A DNA stretch of 64,000 nucleotides from Fibrisoma limi BUZ 3 (GTDB taxonomy: Bacteria > Bacteroidota > Bacteroidia > Cytophagales > Spirosomataceae): NCBI RefSeq assembly GCF_000296815.2, contig NZ_CAIT01000004.1, positions 558,001 through 622,000 of the forward strand, in the 5' to 3' direction. The position numbers were made by a program, and so were the translations under genes. Every line of letters begins with the position of its first letter. The first letter of the stretch is position 1. Positions 1 through 8,255 of this stretch are shown in pieces. The notes below the pieces were generated by a model, which saw nothing but the letters and a program-made list of their open reading frames with translations, searched no databases and was not told where the DNA came from.

Positions 1-1017
1 CCGGGATACCTGAACAATCCGGTCGGCCTTCGGTTTGCGTAGTGCCTGAAACTGCCGGAAAGCTTCGTCGGGTGCCTGATACCGGTACAGACAGGCCGCT
101 ACGGCCCAGGCGTCTTCAATGGCCTGACAGGCACCCTGGCCCAGATTGGGTGTTGTGGCATGAGCCGCATCGCCCAGTAACGTAACGCGTCCCGTCGACC
201 AAGTCGGAAGCGTCGGTAAATCGTACAGGTCGGCCCGGTGAATACGGTTCTCCTCAAACTGTTCCAAAACTGCTTTTACGGGTGGCGCGAACGATTGGCT
301 TAGGGAAAGCAGCGTTGGCAGGGAGTTTGGAGCAAGTTGCCCGGCTGGTGATGCGGCCGTTACGTACACATACAGTTGGTCAGCTCCTAACGGCACAAGT
401 CCAACCCGCAAACCAGCGGGTAAACCCCAGTATTCGTATGAGGTAGTCTGGGTTTCGGTTGGTAGGGGGAGATCTACCAAACCACGCCAGCAGGTCTGGC
501 CGGAGTAGCGAAGCGGTTGGTCGCCAAACAACTGTTGCCGTACAACCGAACGAATACCGTCTGCACCGATTACAAAATCGCCTTCGGCTGTGCTGCCGTC
601 GGCAAACGTAACGCGTACACGCTCGCCGTTATCGTATAGATCTACCAGGCGTTTGCCGGTATGAACCCGATCGGCAGGCAACGAATTTAGTAAAATGGTT
701 TGCAACAGACCACGCTGGATGGCTACCATACCAAACCCATACCGTCGGCTTAGTGCCCCTACATCGACGGTTTGAATAGCTGCACCGTCGGGCCGGGTAA
801 TAAATCCTTTTTGCAAAGCCCAGCCTGTTCGCTGAATTGATTCGGCCAGCCCCAGCCAAGCCAGCACCTGCATGGCATTAGCCGCCATGATCAGACCAGC
901 GCCAACTTCCCTGATTTCCGGTGCCTGTTCATACACATGAGCGTCGATGCCCCGTTGCTGTAGCGCGATGGCTGTGGTTAAACCGCCAATGCCCCCGCCA
1001 ATGATGATGCCTTGCAT
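1..1017 (-). CDS. FAD-dependent monooxygenase (PHBH/UbiH-like), 3' end cut by window edge
   Basis: Class A flavoprotein monooxygenase, expected to hydroxylate an aromatic or other small substrate using NAD(P)H and oxygen in the cytoplasm. The N-terminus reads MQGIIIGGGIGGLTTAIAL, a Rossmann FAD-binding GxGxxG motif. Further on come the DG motif (VIGADGIRSVV) and the GD motif (LLGDAAHATTPNLGQGA) that contact FAD and the pyrophosphate. The ATG at 1017 starts directly on the dinucleotide fold. The frame stays open to base 1, so the C-terminus is missing. It is divergent from a TetR gene, with a palindromic operator between them, so it is probably that repressor's target. The substrate cannot be told from sequence. 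Confidence 0.9.
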   Translation of the reverse strand, partial: MQGIIIGGGIGGLTTAIALQQRGIDAHVYEQAPEIREVGAGLIMAANAMQVLAWLGLAESIQRTGWALQKGFITRPDGAAIQTVDVGALSRRYGFGMVAIQRGLLQTILLNSLPADRVHTGKRLVDLYDNGERVRVTFADGSTAEGDFVIGADGIRSVVRQQLFGDQPLRYSGQTCWRGLVDLPLPTETQTTSYEYWGLPAGLRVGLVPLGADQLYVYVTAASPAGQLAPNSLPTLLSLSQSFAPPVKAVLEQFEENRIHRADLYDLPTLPTWSTGRVTLLGDAAHATTPNLGQGACQAIEDAWAVAACLYRYQAPDEAFRQFQALRKPKADRIVQVSR

Positions 1018-1039
1018 GTTTGTTCCAGTTAGTATAATT

Positions 1040-1087
1040 TTAGAACAAATGTACTAGAAGTGTTTTCGGTTAGAACACCTGTTCTAA
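1040..1087. promoter_or_regulatory. Divergent promoter region with TetR-type palindromic operator
   Basis: The perfect inverted repeat TTAGAACA-CC-TGTTCTAA lies at 1070-1087, eight bases before the tetR ATG. A further half-site TTAGAACA is at 1040-1047 and a partial TGTTCC at 1021. On the minus strand TACATTTG (1053-1046) matches the Bacteroidota -7 consensus TAnnTTTG and lies 29 bases before the monooxygenase start. A repressor bound here could block both genes. Confidence 0.6.
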
Positions 1088-1094
1088 AAATTTA

Positions 1095-1709
1095 ATGACC
1101 ACGAAGGAGCGAATTGTTGAAAAGGCCCTACTGCTGTTTAATGAACAAGGGGCGGATAATGTGACCGTACGAACCATTGCGGGCCATTTAGGCATGAGTC
1201 ACGGCAATCTGTGCTACCATTTTGCCAGCACCGATGTTTTGATCGAACGGTTGTATGATCAGTTGGTTGACCGGCTGAGCATTGGCATCGATGCTGTATC
1301 AACCATGCCTGCATTAACCATGGGTTTGCTGCGGGAGCTAAGTAAGCAAAGTTTCCACCTGTTGTATGACTATCGCTTTCTGTTGCGGGATTTTGCGGGT
1401 ATTATGCGCCGGATTCCGGCATTGGCGGAGCGTCATCAGGCACTGGTTCGTCGGCGGAAAGAGGTGTTTCGGATGTTAGTGGCGCAGATGAGGGCTAACG
1501 GCTGGTACCGAGCGGAGCCGTACGCGGGCTACGACGAGCATTTTCTGGAGCAGTTGTTTATCATCGGTGACTTCTGGCTGTCCAGTGCTGAAGTCCTGTA
1601 CGAAGGACCTGAGTCAGAAAAAATAAATCATTACGTTGCCGTGTTCGAGGCTGCCCTGGTACCCATGTTAACTCCGGCCGGCATGGCCGCCTGGGGCAGG
1701 GACCAATAA
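1095..1709 (+). CDS. TetR/AcrR family transcriptional regulator
   Basis: One-component DNA-binding regulator of 204 residues, a normal TetR length. Residues 1-50 form the HTH domain: MTTKERIVEKALLLFNEQG, then VTVRTIAGHLGMSHGNLCYHF, which has the typical recognition-helix ending with YHF. The C-terminal helical half is the variable ligand-binding and dimer region. It is divergent from the flavin monooxygenase, and the palindrome at 1070-1087 is a good candidate operator, so I infer an autoregulated local repressor responding to a substrate of that enzyme. It ends four bases before the convergent outer-membrane protein gene. Confidence 0.92.
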   Translation: MTTKERIVEKALLLFNEQGADNVTVRTIAGHLGMSHGNLCYHFASTDVLIERLYDQLVDRLSIGIDAVSTMPALTMGLLRELSKQSFHLLYDYRFLLRDFAGIMRRIPALAERHQALVRRRKEVFRMLVAQMRANGWYRAEPYAGYDEHFLEQLFIIGDFWLSSAEVLYEGPESEKINHYVAVFEAALVPMLTPAGMAAWGRDQ

Positions 1710-1713
1710 CGGA

Positions 1714-2286
1714 TCAGGGTTCTTTCAGCAGAAAATTGACGCCGATGGTTGTCTGGGTTAACGACGTAGGCTTATCCGCCGACCGCCGGCTGACGTTGAT
1801 TTCGTGCTGCGCTTCAATTGACCACCGTTTGCCCAGCCGGTACTGCGCCCCAACGCCCGCATTGACCATGCCCGACCGGTTGACCTGTTCAACACGTAGC
1901 ACCCCACCGGTTGGCGTGGCTTCGATCGTGTACGTCCGGTTACGGCTCTGGCCGTAGAAATAGCCGCCCTGTCCGAATACTGTAACCTTGTTTGTCCGCA
2001 GCACGTAGTACCGGGTCGTGAGGCCTATGCCCGTATAGCTGGATTGGCGGCCATTGGTTTCGTGGCGGCCTTCGACGTTGACTGACCAGCCATTCTTTAG
2101 AAAATACTGGGCTTTAGGGGCAACCCGGCCATACGTACCTACGGAACTGCCTGTTCCACCTCCAAGGCCTACATTGACGCTGAATGTTCCCTGGCCCAGC
2201 AGGTCATTCGGCTTGCTTCCCGACGGGTCCTGCGCAAAAGCTACCCACGGAAGCATCACGAAGAGAAGTGATATATATCTTTTCAT
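1714..2286 (-). CDS. Outer-membrane beta-barrel protein, about 190 aa
   Basis: Small porin-like protein. MKRYISLLFVMLPWVAFAQ is a signal peptide cut after AFA. Behind it runs an alternation of aromatic and polar residues typical of an eight-stranded barrel (NVGLGGGTGSS, YFLKNGWSVNVEGRHE, VTVFGQGGYFYG, VGAQYRLGKRWSIEAQHE), ending in TTIGVNFLL. The ATG at 2286 is preferred because the longer frame begins with TTG at 2301 and would put charged residues before the signal peptide. Function is unknown; structural or adhesive barrels of this kind are common in Bacteroidota. It is convergent with the TetR gene, with only four bases between stops. Confidence 0.75.
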   Translation of the reverse strand: MKRYISLLFVMLPWVAFAQDPSGSKPNDLLGQGTFSVNVGLGGGTGSSVGTYGRVAPKAQYFLKNGWSVNVEGRHETNGRQSSYTGIGLTTRYYVLRTNKVTVFGQGGYFYGQSRNRTYTIEATPTGGVLRVEQVNRSGMVNAGVGAQYRLGKRWSIEAQHEINVSRRSADKPTSLTQTTIGVNFLLKEP

Positions 2287-2375
2287 AAAACAGTTTCCCA
2301 AGTTATACAGTAGATAGTAGGACAGCTAAAATAGTTGCAACGACTTAACATTTATTAACAATTAACTTATCGTTT

Positions 2376-3242
2376 ATGCAGCCAACGACCGCTCACCCCG
2401 CTACTCAGTCCGGCACGTTCACCATTGGCGGAGACATTACCGTTAATCGATTAGGATACGGTGCCATGCGCATCACAGGGGAGGGAATCTGGGGGCCTCC
2501 TAAAGATCATGACGAAGCGATTCGGGTGTTGAAACGGACACTCGACCTGGGCATCAACTTCATTGATACGGCCGATAGTTATGGACCTCACGTATCGGAA
2601 GAGTTGATAGCAGAAGCATTACATCCGTATCCGGATGGCCTGCTCATTGCCACAAAAGGCGGTTTGCTACGTACCGGACCGAACCAATGGCCTGTTGATG
2701 GGAGCCGTAAACATTTGGAAGAAGCCCTCAACGGGAGCCTGAAACGTCTGAAAGTTGACCACATCGACCTGTATCAGCTACACCGCTTCGACGATAAAGT
2801 GCCGGCTGAAGAGTTTCTTGGCTTTTTGCAGGAAGCCCAGCAGCAGGGTAAAATTCGCCACATTGGCTTATCGGAGGTAGACGTTGCTCAGATCAAACAG
2901 GCGGAAGAATACTTCGAAGTTGTGACGGTGCAGAATATGTACAGCTTCGGCCAGCAGAAGTGGAACGAAACACTGAAGTATTGCGAAGAAAACAGCATTG
3001 GTTTCATTCCCTGGTATCCGCTGGGTGGTGGCAACCTGGAAGCCGAGCAAGCCATTCACCGCGTAGCCGAACGGCACGGAGCGACGGAGTACCAGATCGC
3101 TATTGCATGGTTGCTGGCTGCGTCGCTGGTAATACTGCCGATTCCGGGTACGTCGTCGGTGAAACACCTGGAAGAAAACACCGCGGCCGCCGAGATTAAA
3201 CTGACCGAGGAGGATCTGAAGGATTTGCCTTTGCCGAAGTAA
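2376..3242 (+). CDS. Aldo/keto reductase
   Basis: NADPH-dependent reductase of carbonyl compounds, cytoplasmic, 288 residues. The (beta/alpha)8 fold carries the catalytic tetrad: Asp64 and Tyr69 in FIDTADSYG, Lys94 in IATKGG and His136 in DLYQLHRF. The C-terminal cofactor signature reads ILPIPGTSSVKHLEEN, the usual phosphate-binding segment. An N-terminal stretch of about 20 residues precedes the barrel. The length and the LGYGAMRITG opening resemble the YajO/PdxI-like bacterial group. Physiological substrate unknown. It stands alone, followed by a strong hairpin. Confidence 0.92.
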   Translation: MQPTTAHPATQSGTFTIGGDITVNRLGYGAMRITGEGIWGPPKDHDEAIRVLKRTLDLGINFIDTADSYGPHVSEELIAEALHPYPDGLLIATKGGLLRTGPNQWPVDGSRKHLEEALNGSLKRLKVDHIDLYQLHRFDDKVPAEEFLGFLQEAQQQGKIRHIGLSEVDVAQIKQAEEYFEVVTVQNMYSFGQQKWNETLKYCEENSIGFIPWYPLGGGNLEAEQAIHRVAERHGATEYQIAIAWLLAASLVILPIPGTSSVKHLEENTAAAEIKLTEEDLKDLPLPK

Positions 3243-3248
3243 CTGTCT

Positions 3249-3286
3249 GGGCCGGGCTGCTACGGTAGGCCGCAGCAGCCCGGCCC
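3249..3286. terminator. GC-rich hairpin after the aldo/keto reductase
   Basis: A 13-base perfect stem (3249-3261 pairs with 3274-3286) with a 12-base loop. No U-run follows, so it is either a terminator in the U-poor style or a simple mRNA 3' stabiliser. Confidence 0.6.
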
Positions 3287-3312
3287 ACAAGCTTTAGAAA
3301 AGACGTTTGAGA

Positions 3313-4398
3313 ATGGTAGCGGGGTGGGTATTCATAAGCGTCATCGGTCTGGTTCTGCTGTTTGTCGGCTTTGTCTGGTGGCATAGCCCGGGCAAAACAC
3401 CGCCTATCATTAGCAATGACGGTAAACCGCTACCCAACAGTATTGCCACGCTGGAAGCGGTTGAGATAAACGGCAGTACGCAATGGCTCCTGATACGGGG
3501 CCATGACCAAACGAAGCCGGTGCTGCTGTTTCTGCACGGCGGCCCTGGCCTCCCCGAAATATCGCTGCTGTCGGGGCATGAACTGGAAAAGGAGTTTGTG
3601 GTGGTCAACTGGGAGCAGCGCGGGTCGGGAAAGTCGTACGGGGCCGGTAAATCTGACAGGTCGTTTACGGTTGATACGTTCGTTGACGATGCTGCCGACG
3701 TGAGCCGCTGGCTGAGTCGCCAGTTCAACCAGCCGAAAATCTATTTGCTGGCTCATTCGTGGGGTACGTTCCTGGGCGTACTGACGGTGAAAAAATACCC
3801 GGAGCTGTTTCGAGCTTTTTTTAGTATCAGCCAGATTGCCCGCCAGTTGGAAGCCGAGCAGATTTCGTACGATTGGGTGCTACAACAGGCGCGTAAACGC
3901 TACGCAAACCGGGTGGTCAGGCGGCTCGAAAAGCAGGGCCGTCCGCCGTATCCGCCGGAGGCATGGCTGGCCTACCTGACCTGGCAGCGCGAAGTGGTGG
4001 CCCGGTATCGCGGAGGGATGTACCGGGCAAACTTTTTTCCGTTTTTTATCCGGAGCATTCTGCTGTGCCGGGAGTATACGCTGGCCGACAAGGTCCGCTA
4101 CGCTCTGGGGGCGCAGAAATCGGTTCGTCTGCTTTGGCCTCAGGTGGTGGCGACTGATCTGTTTGAAACAGCCCCTGTGTTACACGTGCCTTATTACCTG
4201 TTTCAGGGTGTTCATGATTACCAGACCCCCTATCCAATTGCCCGGCGCTATTTTGATCAGCTACAGGCACCCCGCAAGCAATTGTTTACCTTCCTGGAGT
4301 CGGCACACAGTCCCATCTTTGAAGAGCCTGACTTATTTCGACAAGGATTCAACGAAGCGATGCAACGAGAGCTGACCACTGCTGCCGCCGATGACTAG
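3313..4398 (+). CDS. Membrane-anchored alpha/beta hydrolase (proline iminopeptidase-like)
   Basis: Hydrolase of 361 residues. Residues 4-23 (GWVFISVIGLVLLFVGFVWW) form an N-terminal membrane anchor, so the catalytic domain probably faces the periplasm. The fold signatures are the oxyanion-hole HGGPG (75-79), EQRGSGKS near 102 and the nucleophile elbow AHSWG with Ser149. A C-terminal GVHDYQTP supplies the Asp and ESAHSP the His. HGGPG plus QRGSG is the pattern of the proline iminopeptidase branch (S33). The ATG at 3313 is chosen over a TTG two codons upstream. Whether it is a peptidase or an esterase cannot be decided. Confidence 0.85.
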   Translation: MVAGWVFISVIGLVLLFVGFVWWHSPGKTPPIISNDGKPLPNSIATLEAVEINGSTQWLLIRGHDQTKPVLLFLHGGPGLPEISLLSGHELEKEFVVVNWEQRGSGKSYGAGKSDRSFTVDTFVDDAADVSRWLSRQFNQPKIYLLAHSWGTFLGVLTVKKYPELFRAFFSISQIARQLEAEQISYDWVLQQARKRYANRVVRRLEKQGRPPYPPEAWLAYLTWQREVVARYRGGMYRANFFPFFIRSILLCREYTLADKVRYALGAQKSVRLLWPQVVATDLFETAPVLHVPYYLFQGVHDYQTPYPIARRYFDQLQAPRKQLFTFLESAHSPIFEEPDLFRQGFNEAMQRELTTAAADD

Positions 4399-4455
4399 AA
4401 TCCTGAACAATACGTGGAAGAACCGGTTCTACCACCGAACAAATCTTTTCCTGTT

Positions 4456-4800
4456 ATGACGCCACAGAATCAGGATACCCAGCAATTAATGACAGTCACC
4501 CTGCAAGGACTACAGGGCGATGTAACGACACTGGCTCCGCAAGCCAACGATTTAATTGAGCAATGGAATAAGGTACTTGGCGAAGGATACGATACCCGCG
4601 ATGACGTAGCGGATGAGCTATACCAGCTTAAACGGGTACTGGCCGAGGGGAGAATTGCGCAGATTGCCAGTTCGCTGCATACACTCTGTAAACTAACCCG
4701 ACGAGCCGCCGACACGGCCGATGAAGATACGGCTGCTCAGCTTCGTCAACTGGCCGATACATTGGATGATGCCTCCGCGCGGATTGCGCAGTCGAGGTGA
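4456..4800 (+). CDS. Hypothetical protein, 114 aa, helical
   Basis: I do not recognise a family. From the ATG at 4456 it reads MTPQNQDTQQLMTV and is rich in Ala, Leu, Gln and charged residues with regular heptad-like spacing (LYQLKRVLAEGRIAQIASSL, then QLRQLADTLDDASARIAQ). That predicts a mostly helical soluble protein without a signal peptide or membrane segment. A GTG 42 bases upstream would extend it, but the added residues look non-coding. Codon use is like its neighbours, which supports a real gene. It is convergent with the DUF2383-like gene across a polypurine inverted repeat. Confidence 0.6.
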   Translation: MTPQNQDTQQLMTVTLQGLQGDVTTLAPQANDLIEQWNKVLGEGYDTRDDVADELYQLKRVLAEGRIAQIASSLHTLCKLTRRAADTADEDTAAQLRQLADTLDDASARIAQSR

Positions 4801-4884
4801 GCGGAAAAAAAGGAGGAATCAGGAAAGGGAGGAGAGGAGAAAGGAAACTACCAATCTGCCTTTTCTCCCCTTCCTGCTCTACAA
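4801..4884. repeat. Polypurine/polypyrimidine imperfect inverted repeat filling a convergent spacer
   Basis: From the stop codon at 4800 the + strand is almost all purine (GGAAAAAAAGGAGG, then AGGAAAGGGAGGAGAGGAG) until about 4848. It then becomes pyrimidine-rich (CCTTTTCTCCCCTTCCTGC) up to the opposing gene. The two halves pair imperfectly as AGGAAAGGGAGGAG-like against CTCCCCTTCCT. It may act as a bidirectional terminator. A very similar element lies at 24531-24622. Confidence 0.6.
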
Positions 4885-5337
4885 TTACGCCGGCTGCAGG
4901 GATTTGATGCGATCATAAGCAGACTGAAGCTCAGTCAGTTGCTTTTGCAGATCCTCCTTGATGTAGGCCGGAATGTGATCTTTTTCGATAGCGTCCTTGT
5001 ACGCTTCGATGGCGGCATTCTCGCCAAATTCGACTGAACCCAGAATGGCTGAACGGTCTTTGCCCGTAATAGCGGCCTTAATGTCGATCCAGGCGCGGTG
5101 AATTTTGCTGGTCAGGTCCGTAGACGTAGCATCCGTTACACCTGTGCCGTCGATGCGGACAATATGATCGGCCAACTGGCTGCGGAAGTTCTGACTCTGG
5201 ATTACGTAGTGCCGGAACAGATCGTCCAGTTGCGGGTCTTCGTTGTCTTCTACCGCTTTTTCATAGCCCTGAATGCGGTCGTTGTTGATCTTGACCAGTT
5301 CGTTGAGGTCGTCGACAATCTCCTGATTCTTAATCAT
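4885..5337 (-). CDS. PA2169-type four-helix-bundle protein (DUF2383, ferritin-like)
   Basis: About 150 residues forming a ferritin-like bundle. The opening NQEIVDDLNELVKINNDRI and the later GSVEFGENAAIEAYKDA with a terminal IKEDLQKQLTELQSAYDRI are the hallmarks of the DUF2383 / PA2169 family. These are small soluble proteins often linked to envelope or oxidative stress, with no defined reaction. The start at 5337 matches how family members begin; an in-frame ATG at 5361 would add eight residues. It stands alone, convergent with the hypothetical gene before it. Confidence 0.8.
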   Translation of the reverse strand: MIKNQEIVDDLNELVKINNDRIQGYEKAVEDNEDPQLDDLFRHYVIQSQNFRSQLADHIVRIDGTGVTDATSTDLTSKIHRAWIDIKAAITGKDRSAILGSVEFGENAAIEAYKDAIEKDHIPAYIKEDLQKQLTELQSAYDRIKSLQPA

Positions 5338-5522
5338 GATAATTGATAGTTTGTGAACCATTACATGAACCCCGGCCTTTGGTAAATGTTTTGCAAAAGG
5401 CGGGGATTTGAGTTTGCGACATATTTCTATGCGTTAACTCATTCATCAGCTCACGATATGGGCGGGGGCGGCAGCGTCGTCCGGCACCCGGCGCTCGAGC
5501 GACTTCTTCGCACCCAGATATA

Positions 5523-5559
5523 ACGATAATCCCCACGGCACTGCCGTGGGGATTATCGT
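5523..5559. terminator. Long perfect palindrome, probable terminator of the DUF305-like gene
   Basis: The 18-base arm 5523-5540 (ACGATAATCCCCACGGCA) is exactly complementary to 5542-5559 with a single central base. On the minus strand it lies 25 bases after the stop of the gene ending at 5584. The bases beyond it on the + strand contain TTTTTT, so it could stop transcription in either direction. Confidence 0.7.
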
Positions 5560-5583
5560 AAAGGAAAGTTTTTTCTAGTAACC

Positions 5584-6246
5584 TTATTTTACCATGGCCT
5601 TTAACTGCTCAATGTTCTGCTGCGCTTTGGTTACGAGTTGCTGCGCAAATGACTTCAGAGCGCTGTTGTTGCCGTACTGGAGGTAGGTATTGGCCATGTC
5701 AATGGCATCCTGCCGGTGTTCCTGATACAGTATGGCGAAGTTCTTATCAAAGTTATCGCTTAGCTTGTCCTCGGCACCTCCTTGCTGCATTTTCAGCGCC
5801 ATTGCTTCCGTGTTGCGGCTTTGCTGTTGCACAAAAGCCTGGTTAGGCCGGTTAGGTTTGATCTGCCGGATCAGGCCGTCGATGGCAGCCATATCGGCCT
5901 GAGCAGTCGTCAGCATGGTTTTCGCGGCCTGCTTCAACGAGTCGTTTTTGCCATTTTGTATCTCCTGATTCAGCAGGTCAATAGCGCCCTGTGTGTGGAC
6001 TTTGGCCCGAAACGCATAATCGAAGTCCGGATCACCCGTCGTTTGCAGTTTCTTGATTTTATCCATCATCTGCCGCATCGGTTGCAGCAGCGGAGTTTTG
6101 GCCGGATCATCGGTAGACACTTTCGCTCCAGCCCTGGCCGCCCGGGTAGCGAGGGTTGTTGATTGAGCACAGGCATTCAGCAAACCTGCCGTAAGCAACA
6201 AAGCTACGCCAACTATGTGGAAGGAGGTATTTTTAATGAGTTTCAT
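5584..6246 (-). CDS. Exported DUF305-like helical protein, probable lipoprotein
   Basis: 220 residues. MKLIKNTSFHIVGVALLLTAG is followed by LLNAC, a plausible lipobox with Cys26. The mature part holds two repeats of about 60 residues, each resembling the DUF305 four-helix unit: DFDYAFRAKVHTQGAIDLL, then NFAILYQEHRQDAIDMANTYL with a following AKQ/AQQ helix. In DUF305 proteins (CopM type) His and Met residues bind metal. Here only single His residues remain (VHTQ and EHRQ instead of HH), so metal binding may be weak. It could equally be filed under DUF4142. A strong terminator follows. Function unknown. Confidence 0.7.
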   Translation of the reverse strand: MKLIKNTSFHIVGVALLLTAGLLNACAQSTTLATRAARAGAKVSTDDPAKTPLLQPMRQMMDKIKKLQTTGDPDFDYAFRAKVHTQGAIDLLNQEIQNGKNDSLKQAAKTMLTTAQADMAAIDGLIRQIKPNRPNQAFVQQQSRNTEAMALKMQQGGAEDKLSDNFDKNFAILYQEHRQDAIDMANTYLQYGNNSALKSFAQQLVTKAQQNIEQLKAMVK

Positions 6247-6459
6247 AAAACAAACTAAGTTTTGTGATACATCTATGAGATGGTGTAAAGCTAAAAAGGT
6301 TTAACGAGCCGTCTACGAAGTAACGTACGCTATTTCCAGAATTGCTGTCAATCAGCCCGACGCCCTGACTCGGATTAGGCCCATATCCTACTATTTGCTC
6401 AACTATTTAGAAGCGACAATGTTGCCTCGTGCAGCGGTGCTGGGTCGGTTCCGTGGTAC

Positions 6460-6771
6460 ATCATAACCAACGTAAACCAAGTTTGCGTACCTGACCTGCG
6501 TCGATGCCATTGTGATCGAACGTTCTACCAACAACATCTACGTATGTGATGCCAAAACAAATGCCATTCGGATTGTGTCGCCGAATGGGGCTAGCCGGGT
6601 ACTGGCGCAGAATGGTGATACCAATGGGACAGAGGGACGATTGGACGAACCGGACGAACCGTTACTCCGGAACGATCGACTGTATATTGCCAGCTACAAC
6701 GTAACGATGATGGGACGATCAATGTCAAATCTGATGCTCCGCATACCGTGTCGGTTCTGGAACCGAAGTAG
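6460..6771 (+). pseudogene. Decayed SMP-30/gluconolactonase-like beta-propeller fragment
   Basis: The frame through 6512 encodes IVIERSTNNIYVCDAKTNA, IRIVSPNG and RVLAQNGDTNG followed by DEPLLRNDRLYIASYN. This is recognisably the last blades of an SMP-30/LRE-type propeller. Near 6701 the reading shifts: a second frame continues NDDGTINVKSDAPHTVSVLE and stops with TAG at 6769-6771, which is how such proteins usually end. Upstream of 6490 the similarity appears to slip into another frame and then fades, and no start or N-terminal half is present. At least one frameshift plus 5' loss makes it a remnant. Confidence 0.55.
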
Positions 6772-6779
6772 TGGTCACC

Positions 6780-6815
6780 AACGCAAAAGCCGCCCAGGTG
6801 AGCGGCTTTTGCGTT
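6780..6815. terminator. Hairpin terminator between the pseudogene and murA
   Basis: The stem AACGCAAAAGCCGC (6780-6793) pairs perfectly with GCGGCTTTTGCGTT (6802-6815), with an 8-base loop. It lies 17 bases beyond the murA stop on the minus strand and just after the pseudogene stop on the plus strand, so it can serve both. Confidence 0.75.
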
Positions 6816-6831
6816 AGGTATGATTCGTCGA

Positions 6832-8130
6832 TTACAACCGAATAATTTCGGCTCCGATGGCATTCAGGCGGGTATCAATATTCTGATAACCCCGGTCAAT
6901 CTGCTCAATGTTGTCGATGATGCTGTTGCCCTTAGCCGATAGAGCCGCAATCAACAGCGCAACCCCCGCCCGGATGTCAGGTGAGGCCATGCGGATGCCT
7001 TTGAGCGGCATCTGCCGGTTCAGGCCGACCACCGTGGCGCGGTGCGGGTCGCAGAGGATGATCTGCGCGCCCATTTCGATCAGCTTATCCACGAAGAACA
7101 ATCGGCTTTCGAACATTTTCTGGTGGATCAGCACCGTACCGCTGGCCTGCACGGCCGTAACGAGCACGATACTCAGCAGATCAGGCGTAAAACCAGGCCA
7201 GGGGGCATCAGCTACGGTCATCATGCCGCCGTCGAGGAACGTATCGATCTGATAGCGTTCCTGCGCCGGTATGAAAATGTCGTCGCCCCGGAATTCCATC
7301 TGGATTCCCAGTCGCTTAAACGTATCCGGAATAATGCCCAGTTGAGGTATCTGGCAGTTTTTGATCGTAATCTCCGACTGCGTCATCGCAGCCATACCGA
7401 TAAACGAGCCGATTTCGATCATATCGGGCAGCATGGTGTGTTCCGTGCCGTGCAGTTCCGATACACCCTCAATGGTGAGCAGGTTGGAACCAACACCGGA
7501 AATCTTAGCCCCCATGCTGTTCAGCATTTTGCTTAACTGCTGGAGATACGGCTCGCAGGCGGCATTATAGATGGTGGTCGTACCCTCGGCCATCACGGCG
7601 GCCATCAGGACGTTGGCCGTACCGGTCACTGACGCTTCGTCCAGCAGCATGTACACACCTTTGAGGTGATCGCCTTCGACGCGGTAAAAATCACCGTCGT
7701 AGTGGAAGGTAGCGCCCAGCTTCTCAAAACCGAGGAAGTGGGTATCCAGCCGACGGCGCCCGATTTTATCGCCACCGGGCCGGGGAATCCGCCCTTTCTT
7801 AAAGCGAGCCAGCATAGGCCCCAGCAACATAACCGACCCACGCAGGGCAGCGGCTTTGCGCTGGTACGTCTCACTTTCGAGGTAATCCAGATTAACATCA
7901 CTGGCCACGAAGCGGTACGACGATTCACCAATTTTTGTAACCCATACGCCCAGATCGCCCAGCAAATCGATCAACTGGTTGACGTCGCGGATATTCGGAA
8001 TGTTATGAATAGTGACGGGCTCTTTCGTGAGCAACACGGCGCAGAGGATTTGAAGAGCCTCGTTTTTAGCGCCCTGCGGAATCAATTCTCCCTTGAGCCT
8101 ACGCCCACCCGTAATTTTAAATGAAGCCAT
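6832..8130 (-). CDS. murA: UDP-N-acetylglucosamine 1-carboxyvinyltransferase
   Basis: Transfers enolpyruvate from PEP to UDP-GlcNAc, the first committed step of peptidoglycan precursor synthesis in the cytoplasm. 432 residues, full length. MASFKITGGRRLKGELIPQG and AKNEALQILCAVLL are the standard opening, with the Lys-Asn pair that binds substrate. The loop that normally carries the catalytic Cys (PGGC in E. coli) reads PGGDKIG, with Asp121 instead. Such Asp forms are known in mycobacteria and chlamydiae and are insensitive to fosfomycin. It lies 125 bases after DUF4290 on the same strand, an association I recall as common in Bacteroidota, and ends in a hairpin. Confidence 0.96.
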   Translation of the reverse strand: MASFKITGGRRLKGELIPQGAKNEALQILCAVLLTKEPVTIHNIPNIRDVNQLIDLLGDLGVWVTKIGESSYRFVASDVNLDYLESETYQRKAAALRGSVMLLGPMLARFKKGRIPRPGGDKIGRRRLDTHFLGFEKLGATFHYDGDFYRVEGDHLKGVYMLLDEASVTGTANVLMAAVMAEGTTTIYNAACEPYLQQLSKMLNSMGAKISGVGSNLLTIEGVSELHGTEHTMLPDMIEIGSFIGMAAMTQSEITIKNCQIPQLGIIPDTFKRLGIQMEFRGDDIFIPAQERYQIDTFLDGGMMTVADAPWPGFTPDLLSIVLVTAVQASGTVLIHQKMFESRLFFVDKLIEMGAQIILCDPHRATVVGLNRQMPLKGIRMASPDIRAGVALLIAALSAKGNSIIDNIEQIDRGYQNIDTRLNAIGAEIIRL

Positions 8131-8255
8131 TAAAGAATTAGTTTTCAGTTAATCGGTTTACTGTTTTCCGGTATGGCTTGACGTACTTTGAACCAACAAC
8201 CCGAGCGCCCGATACGTCGGCGCGAGGGTGGAAAACTGAAAACCGGAAACGGTTT

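Noticed and set aside
3307-3312. TTG start of the alpha/beta hydrolase
   Set aside because: Adds only two residues; the ATG at 3313 directly begins the membrane anchor.
5440-5520. GC-rich block as a possible gene fragment or horizontally acquired piece
   Set aside because: Too short, no frame with sensible residues. It may be a leader or spacer; composition alone is not evidence.
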